The position numbers and the translations under genes were made by a program. 41,787 nucleotides of DNA. Source: Slackia sp. ZJ119. Its GTDB lineage: Bacteria > Actinomycetota > Coriobacteriia > Coriobacteriales > Eggerthellaceae. The notes beneath the pieces were generated by a model that saw only the letters and a list, made by a program, of their open reading frames with translations, searched no databases and was not told the DNA's origin. Shown here piece after piece: positions 31,098 to 39,573 of this stretch (position 1 is its first letter; every line of letters begins with the position of its first letter). The DNA is taken from the NCBI RefSeq assembly GCF_011039175.1, contig NZ_JAAKEN010000019.1:1-41787 (forward strand), given 5' to 3'.

Positions 31098-32207
31098 ATG
31101 CGCGTCGTTTTGTCGGGCGGGGGAACCGCCGGCCACATCAATCCGGCCCTGGCGTTGGCCGAAGAGCTCAAGGACCGCGGCTGGGACGTGCGCTTCGCCG
31201 GCACGCCGCGGGGCATCGAGAGCCGTCTTGTTCCAGAAGCAGGTATTGTTTTCAAACCGTTCGAGGCCCAAGGCTTCGACCGCGCCCATCCGGCGACGCT
31301 GCCACGCGCCCTCGCGAAGATCCAGAAGAGTACGAAGCAGGCGAAGAAGTGGTTTTCCGCCGAGCGCCCCGACGTCGTTGTCGGCTTCGGGGGCTACGTG
31401 TGCATCCCCGTGGGGCGGGCCGCCGAGCAGATGGGCATCCCCGTCGTCGTCCACGAGCAGAATTCCGTCATGGGCATGGCGAACAAGTACCTGGCGAAGA
31501 AGGCGGCGGCGGTGTGCCTCACCTACGAGCATGCGGCCAAGGACGCAGGCGACGCTTCGAAGGTCGTGGTGACGGGCAACCCCGTGCGCAAAAGCGTGTT
31601 CGCCGCCTCGCGCGAAGAGGGCCGGGCGGCTTTCGGCGTGCCTGACGACGCGACGATGCTGCTGGTCACCGGCGGAAGCCTGGGCGCCCGCCACCTGAAC
31701 CAGGCCCTGGTGGCGCTCAAAGGCCGCCTGCTTGCCCACGACGGCCTGCACGTGGTGCACGTCACCGGCCCCAAGGAGCTTGCGAGCGTGCAGGAGGCGC
31801 TCGCGCTTGCGCCGGAAGAGGCCGCCCGCTGGCAGGTGCTGGGCTACACCGACCAGATGGGGCTTGCCATGGCGGCGGCCGACGCCATCGTGTCGCGGGC
31901 CGGAGCCACCTCGCTCGCCGAGATCTCAGCGCGGGCGCTGCCGGCGCTGCTCGTGCCGTTTCCCTATGCCACCGAAGACCACCAGACGACGAACGCGCAG
32001 GCCTGCGTGGACGCGGGCGCGGCGCTTGCCATAGCCGACGCCGACGTGGAAGGCGAAGGCTTCGCCGACGCGCTCATGCGCCTGGTCGAGGACGAGTCGC
32101 TGCGGGCGTCGATGCGCACCGCCGCCCAAGCCGCTCCCACCAAAAACGCCGCGGCCCTGCTGGCCGACCAGGTGGAGCGGGCCGCCCGCGCCGCCGCGCC
32201 TTCGTAG
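31098..32207 (+). CDS. murG: UDP-GlcNAc:lipid I N-acetylglucosaminyltransferase MurG
   Basis: A 369-residue peripheral membrane GT-B glycosyltransferase that converts lipid I to lipid II on the inner face of the membrane. The N-terminal glycine-rich loop GGGTAGHINPALALA (about 7-21) is diagnostic, and HEQNSVMGMANKYLAKKA and VVTGNPVRKSV are conserved. The second domain has VTGGSLGARHLN, GYTDQMGLAMAAADAIVSRAGATSLAEI and LLVPFPYATEDHQTTNA. AAGGAGG lies 5-6 nt before the ATG, 2 bp after ftsW. It ends before the first sizeable gap of the cluster (230 bp). Confidence 0.97.
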   Translation: MRVVLSGGGTAGHINPALALAEELKDRGWDVRFAGTPRGIESRLVPEAGIVFKPFEAQGFDRAHPATLPRALAKIQKSTKQAKKWFSAERPDVVVGFGGYVCIPVGRAAEQMGIPVVVHEQNSVMGMANKYLAKKAAAVCLTYEHAAKDAGDASKVVVTGNPVRKSVFAASREEGRAAFGVPDDATMLLVTGGSLGARHLNQALVALKGRLLAHDGLHVVHVTGPKELASVQEALALAPEEAARWQVLGYTDQMGLAMAAADAIVSRAGATSLAEISARALPALLVPFPYATEDHQTTNAQACVDAGAALAIADADVEGEGFADALMRLVEDESLRASMRTAAQAAPTKNAAALLADQVERAARAAAPS

Positions 32208-32282
32208 GGCCGCCGCCCGCAGCGGCCGTGCCTGAAACGTGAAAGTTGCGCAAAGGGGCGCACGGGGGCGTGCGCGTTGGGC

Positions 32283-32288
32283 TATAGT
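32283..32288 (+). promoter_or_regulatory. -10-like hexamer (TATAGT) upstream of murC
   Basis: TATAGT stands 11 bp before the 101-bp repeat element in the only large gap of the mraZ-ftsQ series. There is no clear -35. It suggests a possible internal promoter for murC-murB-ftsQ. Confidence 0.35.
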
Positions 32289-32299
32289 GTCGAGAATCT

Positions 32300-32400
32300 C
32301 GGGAAACGCCGATCGATTCCGCCGGCCCTGCGAAGGCGAGCCGGAACCAGGCATTCGCTTCGCCTGCGCAGGTCAAGACGGCCTTGATTAGAGTTTCCCT
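32300..32400 (+). repeat. Dispersed inverted-repeat element, internally deleted copy D (101 bp)
   Basis: The left end CGGGAAACGCCGATCGA (32300-32316) and right end TTGATTAGAGTTTCCCT (32384-32400) carry the family terminal repeats. Flanking internal blocks (CCGGCCCTGCG, and CAAGACGGC next to the right end) match the 158-bp copies. About 57 bp of the centre is missing or replaced. Same orientation as the copy before moaA. It ends 37 bp before the murC start. Confidence 0.75.
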
Positions 32401-32437
32401 CGGTGAACAAACGAATGATCCAGCGAAGGACAAGGGT

Positions 32438-33862
32438 ATGGAAGACAAGCCTCTCACGCGACTCCATTTCATCGGCATCGGCGGCGTCGGCATGAGCGGC
32501 ATCGCTCGGGTCGCGCACGACCAGGGCATCAAGGTGTCCGGGTCCGACCTGAAGGAGAGCCGCTACACCAAGCAGCTCAGAGAAGCCGGCATCGACGTGT
32601 TCATCGGCCACAGCCCCGACAACATCCCTGCGGGCGATCCGGTCGTGGTCGTGTCCACGGCCATTCTGGACAACAACCCCGAATACCGGGCCGCGAAAGA
32701 GCGCGGCCTTCAGCTGTGGCACCGCGCCCAAATGCTCGCGCGGCTCGGCGAGGGCCTGGAAACGCTCGCGGTGGCCGGCACCCACGGCAAGACCACCACG
32801 TCCTCGATGCTTGCGAGCACCTTGCACGAAATGGGCGAAGACCCCACCTTCCTCATCGGCGGCATCGTGCGCTCCTTCGGCACGAACGCGCATTCTGGCA
32901 CGGGAAGCGCCTACGTGGTGGAGGCCGACGAAAGCGACAAGTCGTTTCGCCACCTGTCTCCTTCGGCGGTGCTCGTGACGAACATCGAGGCGGACCACCT
33001 CGACCACTACCGCGACCTTGACGAGATCTACGAGAAGTTCTCCGCGTTCATCGCGTCGGTGCCCGAGCGCAGCGGCGTCGTGGTCGTTTGCGGGGAAGAC
33101 CCCGCGCTCGTGCGCATCGCCCGCGCTGCGGGCCGCACCCTGTTCACCTACGGCTTCGGGGCCGACTGCGACATCGTCGTGCGCGGCTTTGCCGCCGAAG
33201 GGGTGGGCAGCCGCTTTCTGGTGCAGCTGCCCGACGGCCAGGCCGTGCCGGTGTCGCTGCGCCAAAACCCCGGCATCCACAACGCGCTCAACGCGGCGGG
33301 CGTCGTCGGGCTTCTGTGGGCCAAGGGCTTCGACCCGGTGGCCGCCGCTTCGGCGCTCAGCACCTTTGCCGGCGTCCGTCGCCGGTTCGACCTGGTCGGA
33401 AAGGCCGACGGCGTCACCATCGTCGACGACTACGCGCACCATCCCACTGAAATCGCCGCTACCATCAAGGCGGCTTCGGGCCTTGGCTACAACCGCATCC
33501 ACGTGGTGTTCCAGCCGCACCGCTACTCTCGCGTCGGCCTGTTCACCGACGTTTTGCGCGACGAGTTCGCCTGCGCGTTCGACAACGCCGACCTGCTCAC
33601 GTTCATGGACGTGTACTCCGCCGGCGAAGCCCCGGTGCCGGGCGTGTCGGGAAAGACGTTCCTGTCCGTCGTGCTCGACCACGAAGGCTGCCCCGAGGCG
33701 CACTACGTTCCTCGGCGCATCGAGCTGGCCGGTGCGCTGGCCGCCCAGGCCTGCCCTGGCGATTTGATCATCACGATGGGCGCCGGCGACGTGACGGCGG
33801 TCGGCCCTGAGCTGCTCGACGTCCTGGCCGCCCGCGAAGCGGCCCGGAACCGGGCGGAATAG
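32438..33862 (+). CDS. murC: UDP-MurNAc:L-alanine ligase MurC
   Basis: A 474-residue ligase adding the first stem-peptide residue, L-Ala, to UDP-MurNAc. Motifs are HFIGIGGVGMSGIARVA near the N-terminus, the P-loop AGTHGKTTTSSM (about 113-124), EADESDKSF, the second-domain region HNALNAAG, and DDYAHHPTEIAATIKA. The length is typical. ATG 32438 has AAGGACAAGGG upstream. An in-frame TTG at 32384 would translate the end of the repeat element and is rejected. The gene starts a sub-block murC-murB-ftsQ after a 230-bp gap that may hold an extra promoter. Confidence 0.97.
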   Translation: MEDKPLTRLHFIGIGGVGMSGIARVAHDQGIKVSGSDLKESRYTKQLREAGIDVFIGHSPDNIPAGDPVVVVSTAILDNNPEYRAAKERGLQLWHRAQMLARLGEGLETLAVAGTHGKTTTSSMLASTLHEMGEDPTFLIGGIVRSFGTNAHSGTGSAYVVEADESDKSFRHLSPSAVLVTNIEADHLDHYRDLDEIYEKFSAFIASVPERSGVVVVCGEDPALVRIARAAGRTLFTYGFGADCDIVVRGFAAEGVGSRFLVQLPDGQAVPVSLRQNPGIHNALNAAGVVGLLWAKGFDPVAAASALSTFAGVRRRFDLVGKADGVTIVDDYAHHPTEIAATIKAASGLGYNRIHVVFQPHRYSRVGLFTDVLRDEFACAFDNADLLTFMDVYSAGEAPVPGVSGKTFLSVVLDHEGCPEAHYVPRRIELAGALAAQACPGDLIITMGAGDVTAVGPELLDVLAAREAARNRAE

Positions 33863-33869
33863 GGGCTTC

Positions 33870-34805
33870 ATGGCGGCAAAACACGCATCTCCCGTGCAGG
33901 CCCTGCTCGTTGACGAAGCCTTCGACGGCGAAGTGTTTCCCCACGAGCTGCTGGCGAAGCACACGTCGTACCGGCTGGGCGGCCCGGCCCGCTTCTACGT
34001 CGAGGCGTCTTCGGTCGGGGCGCTGCGCCAGCTTGTGGACACGTGCGCCGAGCACGGCACGCCTTGGACCGTCATGGGGCGCGGGTCGAACCTGCTCGTG
34101 GCGGACGAGGGCTTTCCCGGCGTCGTCGTGACGCTGGGGCGCGACTTCCGCACGTTCCGCTTCGACGAGGAGTCCTCGCGCTTTTCGGTGGGAGCCGGCG
34201 TGCTGCTGTCCTCGGTCGTGCACGACGCGTTTCGCCGCTGCCTCGAAGGGCTCGAGTTCGCCGTGGACATTCCCGGCACGGTCGGCGGGGCGCTGCGCAT
34301 GAACGCCGGCACGCGCGAGACGGGCATCGGCGACCGCGTGGCGTCGGCGACGGTGCTGCGGGCGGGCACGGGCCTGGTGCGCCTCGAGGCCGACGACCTT
34401 GCGTGGGGCTATCGTCGCAGCCCGTTTCTGCCCGACGACGTCATCGTGGAATGCGAGCTTTCCGTCGCGTCGGGCAACCCCTTCTACATCCGCAGCAAGA
34501 TGGAAGCGGCGCACGCCCGCCGCCGCAAGACCCAGCCGCAGTCGAAGGCGACGTGCGGCAGCGTTTTCCGCAACCCGGAAGGAGGGTCCGCAGGCCAGCT
34601 CATCGAAGAGCTGGGGCTCAAGGGCAGCCGCATCGGCGGCGCGTCGGTGTCTGACGTGCATGCGAACTTCATCGAAAACGACGGCACCGCCTCGGCCCAA
34701 GACGTGTCAGACTTGATCGAGATGATCCAAGAAAAGGTAGAGCAGGCCCATGGCATCAAACTACAGCCGGAAGTCCGGTTCCTCGGGTTCGCGCAGGACC
34801 GCTAG
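33870..34805 (+). CDS. murB: UDP-N-acetylenolpyruvoylglucosamine reductase MurB
   Basis: A 311-residue FAD-dependent reductase producing UDP-MurNAc. FAD-binding segments are LLAKHTSYRLGGPARFYVE, VMGRGSNLLV and DIPGTVGGALRMNAG. Catalytic features are the Arg in WGYRRSPF, the serine in CGSVFRNP and the glutamate in LQPEVRFLG. The arrangement fits type II MurB, lacking the extra loop of the E. coli type. The ATG has GGGGCTTC-like weak spacing, but start and length match the family. Its 3' end overlaps ftsQ by 56 nt, a longer overlap than any other in the cluster. Confidence 0.96.
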   Translation: MAAKHASPVQALLVDEAFDGEVFPHELLAKHTSYRLGGPARFYVEASSVGALRQLVDTCAEHGTPWTVMGRGSNLLVADEGFPGVVVTLGRDFRTFRFDEESSRFSVGAGVLLSSVVHDAFRRCLEGLEFAVDIPGTVGGALRMNAGTRETGIGDRVASATVLRAGTGLVRLEADDLAWGYRRSPFLPDDVIVECELSVASGNPFYIRSKMEAAHARRRKTQPQSKATCGSVFRNPEGGSAGQLIEELGLKGSRIGGASVSDVHANFIENDGTASAQDVSDLIEMIQEKVEQAHGIKLQPEVRFLGFAQDR

Positions 34806-35760
34806 TCCGCGCCGGTCGGAAGGCGGGCGCCCCTATGCCGCGCGTCCGTCGTCGGGCTACGTGCCGTCGGGCCAAGGGCATCAGCCGTCGGGCTCGCGGC
34901 GCCGTCCGCAGCAGCCCGACCCGCGCCTGCGCTCCGTCACCGTGCGCGACATCGAGCGGGCCACGCGCCAGAAGCGGGCCCGCCAGACGTACCGCCGCCA
35001 TCTGGCGTCGCTGGGCGTGGCGGCGGCGCTCGTGATCGTGCTTGTGGGCGCGGGCGTCTTTCTGTACCATTCGAGCGTCTTTCGGATAGAGACCGTCACG
35101 TTCAACGGCGCCGAGCACCTCACGAGCGAAGAGATGGTGGCCCTTGCCGACATCGACGAGGGGGCGACGCTGCTCAACATCGACGTGTCGGCCTTGCGCG
35201 ACAATCTGCTGGAAGACGCGTGGATCGAGGACGTGGCCATACACCGGGTCTTTCCCGATTCGCTCGAGGTCGACGTGACCGAGCGCACGGTGGCGGCCGT
35301 CGTGGAAGTCCCCACCGCCAACGGCGCCGACACGAAAGACTGGGCCATCGCCTCTGACGGCATGTGGCTCATGCCCATTCCGAAAAAAGGCACCGAAGAG
35401 GCCGAACGCACGAGCGAGCGCGTCTACGAAGACGCCGCCGGCGCCCTGCACATCACCGAGGTCCCCTACGGCACGCAGCCCAAGGTGGGCGAGCGGTGCG
35501 ACGATGCGAACGTGAACAACGCGCTGTCCATCGTCGACGGCTTGACGACCGAGCTGGCCGACCGTGTGACCAGCGTAAAGGCCACCGAAACCGAATCGAC
35601 GACGCTCACCATCAAAGACGGCCCCGACATCGTGTTCGGCACCGACGAGCACGTGCGAGAAAAGGAGCGGGTCTGCCTGCAGATCATGGAAGACCATCCC
35701 GAAGGCGTGGCCTACATCAACGTGCGCACCGTCGACCGGCCGACCTGGCGAGCCCTGTAG
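34750..35760 (+). CDS. ftsQ: FtsQ/DivIB-like cell division protein with POTRA domain
   Basis: A 336-residue bitopic membrane protein. A basic, Ser/Arg/Pro-rich cytoplasmic tail (about 1-95) is followed by one transmembrane helix (about 97-117, in [17 protein letters not shown]). The POTRA domain (about 121-190) begins [19 protein letters not shown] and includes [27 protein letters not shown], a strong FtsQ signature. A beta domain follows. In other bacteria FtsQ scaffolds FtsB/FtsL and controls FtsWI. The start lies within the murB 3' end (56-nt overlap) and has AAAAGGTAGAG upstream. Confidence 0.92.
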   Translation: MASNYSRKSGSSGSRRTASPRRSEGGRPYAARPSSGYVPSGQGHQPSGSRRRPQQPDPRLRSVTVRDIERATRQKRARQTYRRHLASLGVAAALVIVLVGAGVFLYHSSVFRIETVTFNGAEHLTSEEMVALADIDEGATLLNIDVSALRDNLLEDAWIEDVAIHRVFPDSLEVDVTERTVAAVVEVPTANGADTKDWAIASDGMWLMPIPKKGTEEAERTSERVYEDAAGALHITEVPYGTQPKVGERCDDANVNNALSIVDGLTTELADRVTSVKATETESTTLTIKDGPDIVFGTDEHVREKERVCLQIMEDHPEGVAYINVRTVDRPTWRAL

Positions 35761-35884
35761 CGGGCCTTGCGCCCGGGTTTCAGGCCGGCGACACCCCCGG
35801 TTTTCCTGCGGTTTCCCGTTGCCGACGGATATTGCGCCATATCGTCAGATTGTGTGCATGAACCTCCGTTCGCAAGGGGATAAT

Positions 35885-35912
35885 TTGCAAATAGTGGGTT
35901 TATGTGTACAAT
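35885..35912 (+). promoter_or_regulatory. Candidate ftsZ promoter
   Basis: TTGCAA (35885-35890), a 16-bp spacer and TACAAT (35907-35912), in a distinctly AT-rich patch of the 220-bp ftsQ-ftsZ gap. This is the best-looking promoter in the window. It would allow ftsZ and the genes after it to be expressed above the rest of the operon. Confidence 0.65.
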
Positions 35913-35980
35913 ACCAGGACGTATACCCGGAAATCAGGAGCCCTTTCCAACAGAAAGCGACCCGTAGCGTGGAGGATAAG

Positions 35981-37102
35981 ATGCCTAAGAATCTCGGCGA
36001 ACATCTGGCGGTCATCAAGGTCGTCGGCGTAGGCGGCGGCGGCACCAACGCGGTGAACCGCATGGTGGAAGCGGGGGTCCGCGGCGTTGAGTTCATCGCC
36101 GTGAACACCGATCGACAGGCATTGCTCATGTCCGATGCCGACAAGACCATCCACATCGGCGAAGAGCTGACCCGCGGCCTGGGCGCCGGCGCAAACCCCG
36201 AAGTGGGCTGCCAGGCGGCCGAGGAAAGCCGCAACGAGATTCGCGAGGCGCTGGCCGAAGCCGACATGGTCTTCGTGACGGCCGGCGAAGGCGGCGGCAC
36301 CGGCACGGGCGCCGCGCCCATCATCGCCGAAATCGCCCGCGAGGAAATCGGTGCGCTGACGGTGGGCATCGTCACGAAGCCGTTCTCTTTCGAGGGGCGC
36401 ACGCGCCGTAACCAGGCCGAGCAGGGCATAGATCTGCTGTCCCAAAAAGTGGACACGCTCATCGTCATCCCCAACGATCGCCTGCTTGAGATCGTCGACA
36501 AGAAAACGTCGATGCTCGACGCCTTCCGCATCGCCGACGACACGCTGCGCCAGGGCATCCAGGGCGTGACGGACCTCATCACCATCCCCGGCCTCATCAA
36601 CCTCGACTTCGCCGACATCCGCACGGTCATGAAGGACGCCGGCACCGCCATGATGGGCATCGGCGTCGCTCGCGGCGAAAACCGCGCCCTCGACGCGGCG
36701 ATGCAGGCCACGAACTCCAACCTGCTCGACGCGGCCATCGCCGGCGCGTCCCGCGTGCTGTTCTCCATCGCCGGCGGCCCGGACCTCACGCTGACCGAGG
36801 TCGACGAAGCCGCCCGCACGGTGGAAAGCTGCGCGGACGAGAACGCCAACATCATCTACGGCCAGATCGTCGACGAGGGCATGGGCGACGAGATCCGCAT
36901 CACGGTCATCGCCACGGGCTTCAAGATGAACGCCCAGGCCCAGCAGTCCATGGACTTCGGCCGCAAGGACCTGTTCTCGGACAACGTGCCCCAGCCGATG
37001 AGCCCCGTGCCGCCGAGCACGTCGTACGCGTCGCTGACTTCCACGCCGGGCCGTTTCGACGACGAAGACTACATTCCGGACTTCTTGAAGCGTCAGCGCT
37101 AA
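35981..37102 (+). CDS. ftsZ: Cell division GTPase FtsZ
   Basis: A 373-residue tubulin-like GTPase that polymerises into the division ring. The N-terminal domain has [15 protein letters not shown] and the tubulin signature [10 protein letters not shown] (GTP binding). The T7 loop region ([16 protein letters not shown]) contributes catalysis across subunits. A linker ends in the conserved C-terminal peptide [11 protein letters not shown], the docking site for SepF in other actinobacteria and for FtsA/ZipA elsewhere. No ftsA lies here, so SepF is the likely anchor. ATG 35981 has GGAGG with a 5-nt spacer; in-frame upstream codons cross the promoter and are rejected. Confidence 0.99.
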   Translation: MPKNLGEHLAVIKVVGVGGGGTNAVNRMVEAGVRGVEFIAVNTDRQALLMSDADKTIHIGEELTRGLGAGANPEVGCQAAEESRNEIREALAEADMVFVTAGEGGGTGTGAAPIIAEIAREEIGALTVGIVTKPFSFEGRTRRNQAEQGIDLLSQKVDTLIVIPNDRLLEIVDKKTSMLDAFRIADDTLRQGIQGVTDLITIPGLINLDFADIRTVMKDAGTAMMGIGVARGENRALDAAMQATNSNLLDAAIAGASRVLFSIAGGPDLTLTEVDEAARTVESCADENANIIYGQIVDEGMGDEIRITVIATGFKMNAQAQQSMDFGRKDLFSDNVPQPMSPVPPSTSYASLTSTPGRFDDEDYIPDFLKRQR

Positions 37103-37106
37103 ACCG

Positions 37107-37952
37107 TTGGACGAAGCGCTTCCACAACTGCCGCTGCCCCGACTCGACGCGCGCTCTTTCGGTGCGCGTCGTCTTGTCATGCTGACCGACGAGGCCCTGT
37201 CGCAGGCGGTCGGCGTGCGCATCGCGTTCACGGGACGCGACGGGGGCGCGTCGGAAGGCGCGTTCTCGTCCCTCAACTTGGGGTTGCATGTGAACGACGA
37301 CGCGGACGCGGTGCTTGATAACCGCCGGCGCGTGCTCGAGGCGCTTGAGGCGCCGAGCCCCGCGTGCCTGACGTGCAACCAGGTCCACGGGACGCACGTG
37401 GTCGTGCTGAACGACGCGGACGATCTTGCGGCCGTGCAGCGCGAGGCGCAGGAAGGCTGCGACGGCGCGGTCGTCGCAGCGGCGAACACGTCGGCGCTTC
37501 TGTGCTTTGCCGACTGCGCCCCGGTCATCATAGTTTCCCCCACGGGCACGTTTTCCGTCGTGCATGCAGGCTGGCGGGGCGCCGTGGCCGGCATCGCGTC
37601 GAAGGCGCTTTTTGCCATGGCGCAGGCCGACGGCTGGGCGGACGCGGCGGCCTATGCGCGGGGCTGCAACCTCTACATCGGCCCGCATATCGGCGTGGAA
37701 TGCTTCGAGTGCGGCCCTGACGTGCAGCAACGTTTTCTCGACGCTTTCGGGCCGGCGTGCGTGCGCACCGACGGCCATGTTAGCCTGATGGAAGCCATAG
37801 CGGCGGACGCATGCGCCGCCGGCGCGGTGCGCGAGCGCGTGGCGTGCGCGAACGTGTGCACGCGCTGCAACGACCAGGCATACTTTTCCTACCGCGCCTC
37901 AGGCGGCGTCTGCGGGCGCCACGGCGCGGTCGCGTTTCGGAGGGAGGACTAG
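37107..37952 (+). CDS. pgeF: Peptidoglycan editing factor PgeF / laccase-domain protein (YfiH family)
   Basis: A 281-residue member of the YfiH/DUF152 family, commonly found downstream of ftsZ. Members have been reported as purine-nucleoside-processing enzymes and, in E. coli, as an editor removing misincorporated L-Ser from UDP-MurNAc. The metal or catalytic residues appear in CNQVHGTHVVVL (His), CFADCAPVIIVSP (Cys) and VVHAGWRGAVAG (His). The start is unclear. TTG 37107, 4 bp after ftsZ, lacks a Shine-Dalgarno and would rely on coupling; the in-frame ATG at 37179 (MLTDEAL) also lacks one. The family domain begins after either. Confidence 0.9.
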   Translation: MDEALPQLPLPRLDARSFGARRLVMLTDEALSQAVGVRIAFTGRDGGASEGAFSSLNLGLHVNDDADAVLDNRRRVLEALEAPSPACLTCNQVHGTHVVVLNDADDLAAVQREAQEGCDGAVVAAANTSALLCFADCAPVIIVSPTGTFSVVHAGWRGAVAGIASKALFAMAQADGWADAAAYARGCNLYIGPHIGVECFECGPDVQQRFLDAFGPACVRTDGHVSLMEAIAADACAAGAVRERVACANVCTRCNDQAYFSYRASGGVCGRHGAVAFRRED

Positions 37953-37954
37953 GC

Positions 37955-38662
37955 ATGGGCTTTCAGGACCGCTACGACGCCACGCTGGCCGAGCTCGCGA
38001 GGGCGTGTCAGGCGGCGGGGCGCGACGTGGGCGACGTGCGCGTGGTGGCCGTGTCGAAAACGGTCGGCGCAGATGCCGTGGCCGAGGCCCTGGCCTGCGG
38101 CTGCACCGATTTCGGCGAGAACCGCCCCGACATGCTGGCGGAAAAGGCGGAAGCGTTTCCGCAGGCCTCGTGGCATTTCATCGGCAACATCCAGTCGCGC
38201 AAGATCCCTGAGATCGCCCGCTTCGCCACGCTCGTCCACTCGCTGTGCGAGCGGCGCCACCTCGAGCGCTTCGACCGCGAGGCCGCCTTGCTCGGCCGCA
38301 CGATCGACGTGCTGCTGGAGGTCAACGTGTCGGGCGAGGCCAGCAAAAGCGGCATGGCTCCGGCCGACGTGGCCGGCTTCATGGCGCACGCCGCATCCTT
38401 CGACCACGTGCGCGTGCGCGGCCTTATGACGATGGCGCCCCAAGGCGACCGCGACGTGGCGCGACGCTGCTTCGAAGAGCTTGCGGCTTTGCGCGACGAC
38501 GTGCGCGAATCGCTGCCGGAAGAACAGGCCGCCGCCTTCAATGAACTTTCTATGGGCATGAGCGAGGATTGGCGGGAAGCCGTTGCGTCTGGGGCTACCA
38601 TAGTGCGAATCGGCCGGGCGCTGTTCAGCGACGCGTTTGCAGCTGACGCGACCGTATCATAG
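37955..38662 (+). CDS. yggS: YggS family pyridoxal-phosphate-binding protein
   Basis: A 235-residue single-domain alanine-racemase-fold protein that binds PLP and takes part in vitamin B6 and amino-acid homeostasis rather than catalysing a known reaction. The PLP lysine is in VVAVSKTVGADAV (about residue 34). Other signatures are FGENRPDMLAEKAEAF, WHFIGNIQSRKIPEI, EVNVSGEASKSGM, RGLMTMAP and ELSMGMSEDWREAV...ATIVRIGRALF. A strong GGAGGGAGG ribosome-binding site lies 7 nt upstream of the ATG, which is 2 bp after pgeF. The pgeF-yggS-sepF order is common in Gram-positives. Confidence 0.95.
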   Translation: MGFQDRYDATLAELARACQAAGRDVGDVRVVAVSKTVGADAVAEALACGCTDFGENRPDMLAEKAEAFPQASWHFIGNIQSRKIPEIARFATLVHSLCERRHLERFDREAALLGRTIDVLLEVNVSGEASKSGMAPADVAGFMAHAASFDHVRVRGLMTMAPQGDRDVARRCFEELAALRDDVRESLPEEQAAAFNELSMGMSEDWREAVASGATIVRIGRALFSDAFAADATVS

Positions 38663-38671
38663 AGAATGTGT

Positions 38672-38694
38672 CGACGGTGCGTCCGTCGGTTTTT
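38672..38694 (+). terminator. Weak terminator or attenuator-like hairpin before sepF
   Basis: A 6-bp stem, CGACGG (38672-38677) with CCGTCG (38683-38688), has a 5-nt loop followed by GTTTTT. It sits in the middle of the cluster, 21 bp before sepF. It might reduce read-through so that sepF and following genes are expressed less than ftsZ. The short stem makes strong termination doubtful. Confidence 0.45.
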
Positions 38695-38715
38695 AGGATA
38701 AAAGCAGGTGATTGT

Positions 38716-39573
38716 ATGGACTCTTCTCGTGGAAGGCGGTCGCAAGGCGGCGTGTTCGACGGCTTGAAGTCGCGTTTGGGCTTTTCAGGCAGCACGCCTC
38801 CCCTCGATGACGACGACGAATACGGCGGAGGCTTCGCCGAGTTCGAGGAATACGGCGAAAGCTACCAGCCGGCCGGCGACGCGTCGACGTCGAGCGCCGC
38901 GCGGGACCCGTACGTGTCCGTCACGACGCGCCCCGCCTATGCTCGCAGGCCAGGGGGCGTTTCTGTCCCGAACCTCGTATCCATCGAAGACGTGCGGGCC
39001 CGCACGCAGCTGCCTGACAGCCTGCAGCGCGACCCGCTGCCGCCGCGCCAGACGTCCTCGGCTCGTTCGGGCTACCGGGCCGAGCGCACCATGGTGGAAA
39101 CGGCGAACCCGGCCCATCCCAGCACGCCGAACGGCCGTGCCGCCGCCGCTTCGAACCAGGAGCGCTCCGAAAGCATCAACCGCATCATCGCCTCGGCCGA
39201 CGCCGAACGCGCGTCGGGTTCGGGGGCCGGTGCGGCAACGGGCCGCGGGGCTTCCTACGACCCCTACGACGCCTATGCCGGACGCGCCGGCGGCTCGCAC
39301 ATTCCCTCGCGCGGCCTGAAGGTCATCAAGCCGCGCGAATACGGCGACGTGGAATCGGTCGCGCGGGCCATCAAGGCGGGCGACGCGGTGGTGCTCGCCC
39401 TGGCCTCCACGCCCGACGCCTTGTCCAAGCGCATCCTCGACTTCGCGTTCGGCGTGGCGAGCGCCCTTGACGCCAGCGTCGACTGCGCGGCCAGCAAGGT
39501 GTTCGTCGTCACGCGCAACGGCGCCCTGACGCAGGCCGAGCGCACCACGCTGAAAAACCAAGGAGTGCTGTAA
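38716..39573 (+). CDS. sepF: Cell division protein SepF
   Basis: A 285-residue FtsZ-binding protein, expected to tether FtsZ to the membrane and bundle filaments. The C-terminal SepF domain (about 200-285) starts LKVIKPREYGDVESVARAIKAGDAVVL and ends VFVVTRNGALTQAE. The N-terminal 195 residues are long, disordered and rich in Ser/Ala/Arg/Pro/Asp, well above the 60-70 residues typical of actinobacterial SepF linkers. An amphipathic N-terminal anchor would be expected; here GGVFDGLKSRLGF (about 11-23) is the best candidate. ATG 38716 has AGCAGGTG upstream; an in-frame GTG at 38668 lies in the hairpin. Its stop overlaps the proC start by 1 nt (TAATG). Confidence 0.92.
   Translation: MDSSRGRRSQGGVFDGLKSRLGFSGSTPPLDDDDEYGGGFAEFEEYGESYQPAGDASTSSAARDPYVSVTTRPAYARRPGGVSVPNLVSIEDVRARTQLPDSLQRDPLPPRQTSSARSGYRAERTMVETANPAHPSTPNGRAAAASNQERSESINRIIASADAERASGSGAGAATGRGASYDPYDAYAGRAGGSHIPSRGLKVIKPREYGDVESVARAIKAGDAVVLALASTPDALSKRILDFAFGVASALDASVDCAASKVFVVTRNGALTQAERTTLKNQGVL

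Noticed and set aside
32384-32437. Upstream TTG start for murC
   Set aside because: It would translate the terminal repeat of the inserted element and has no ribosome-binding site. ATG 32438 has one and matches the family start.
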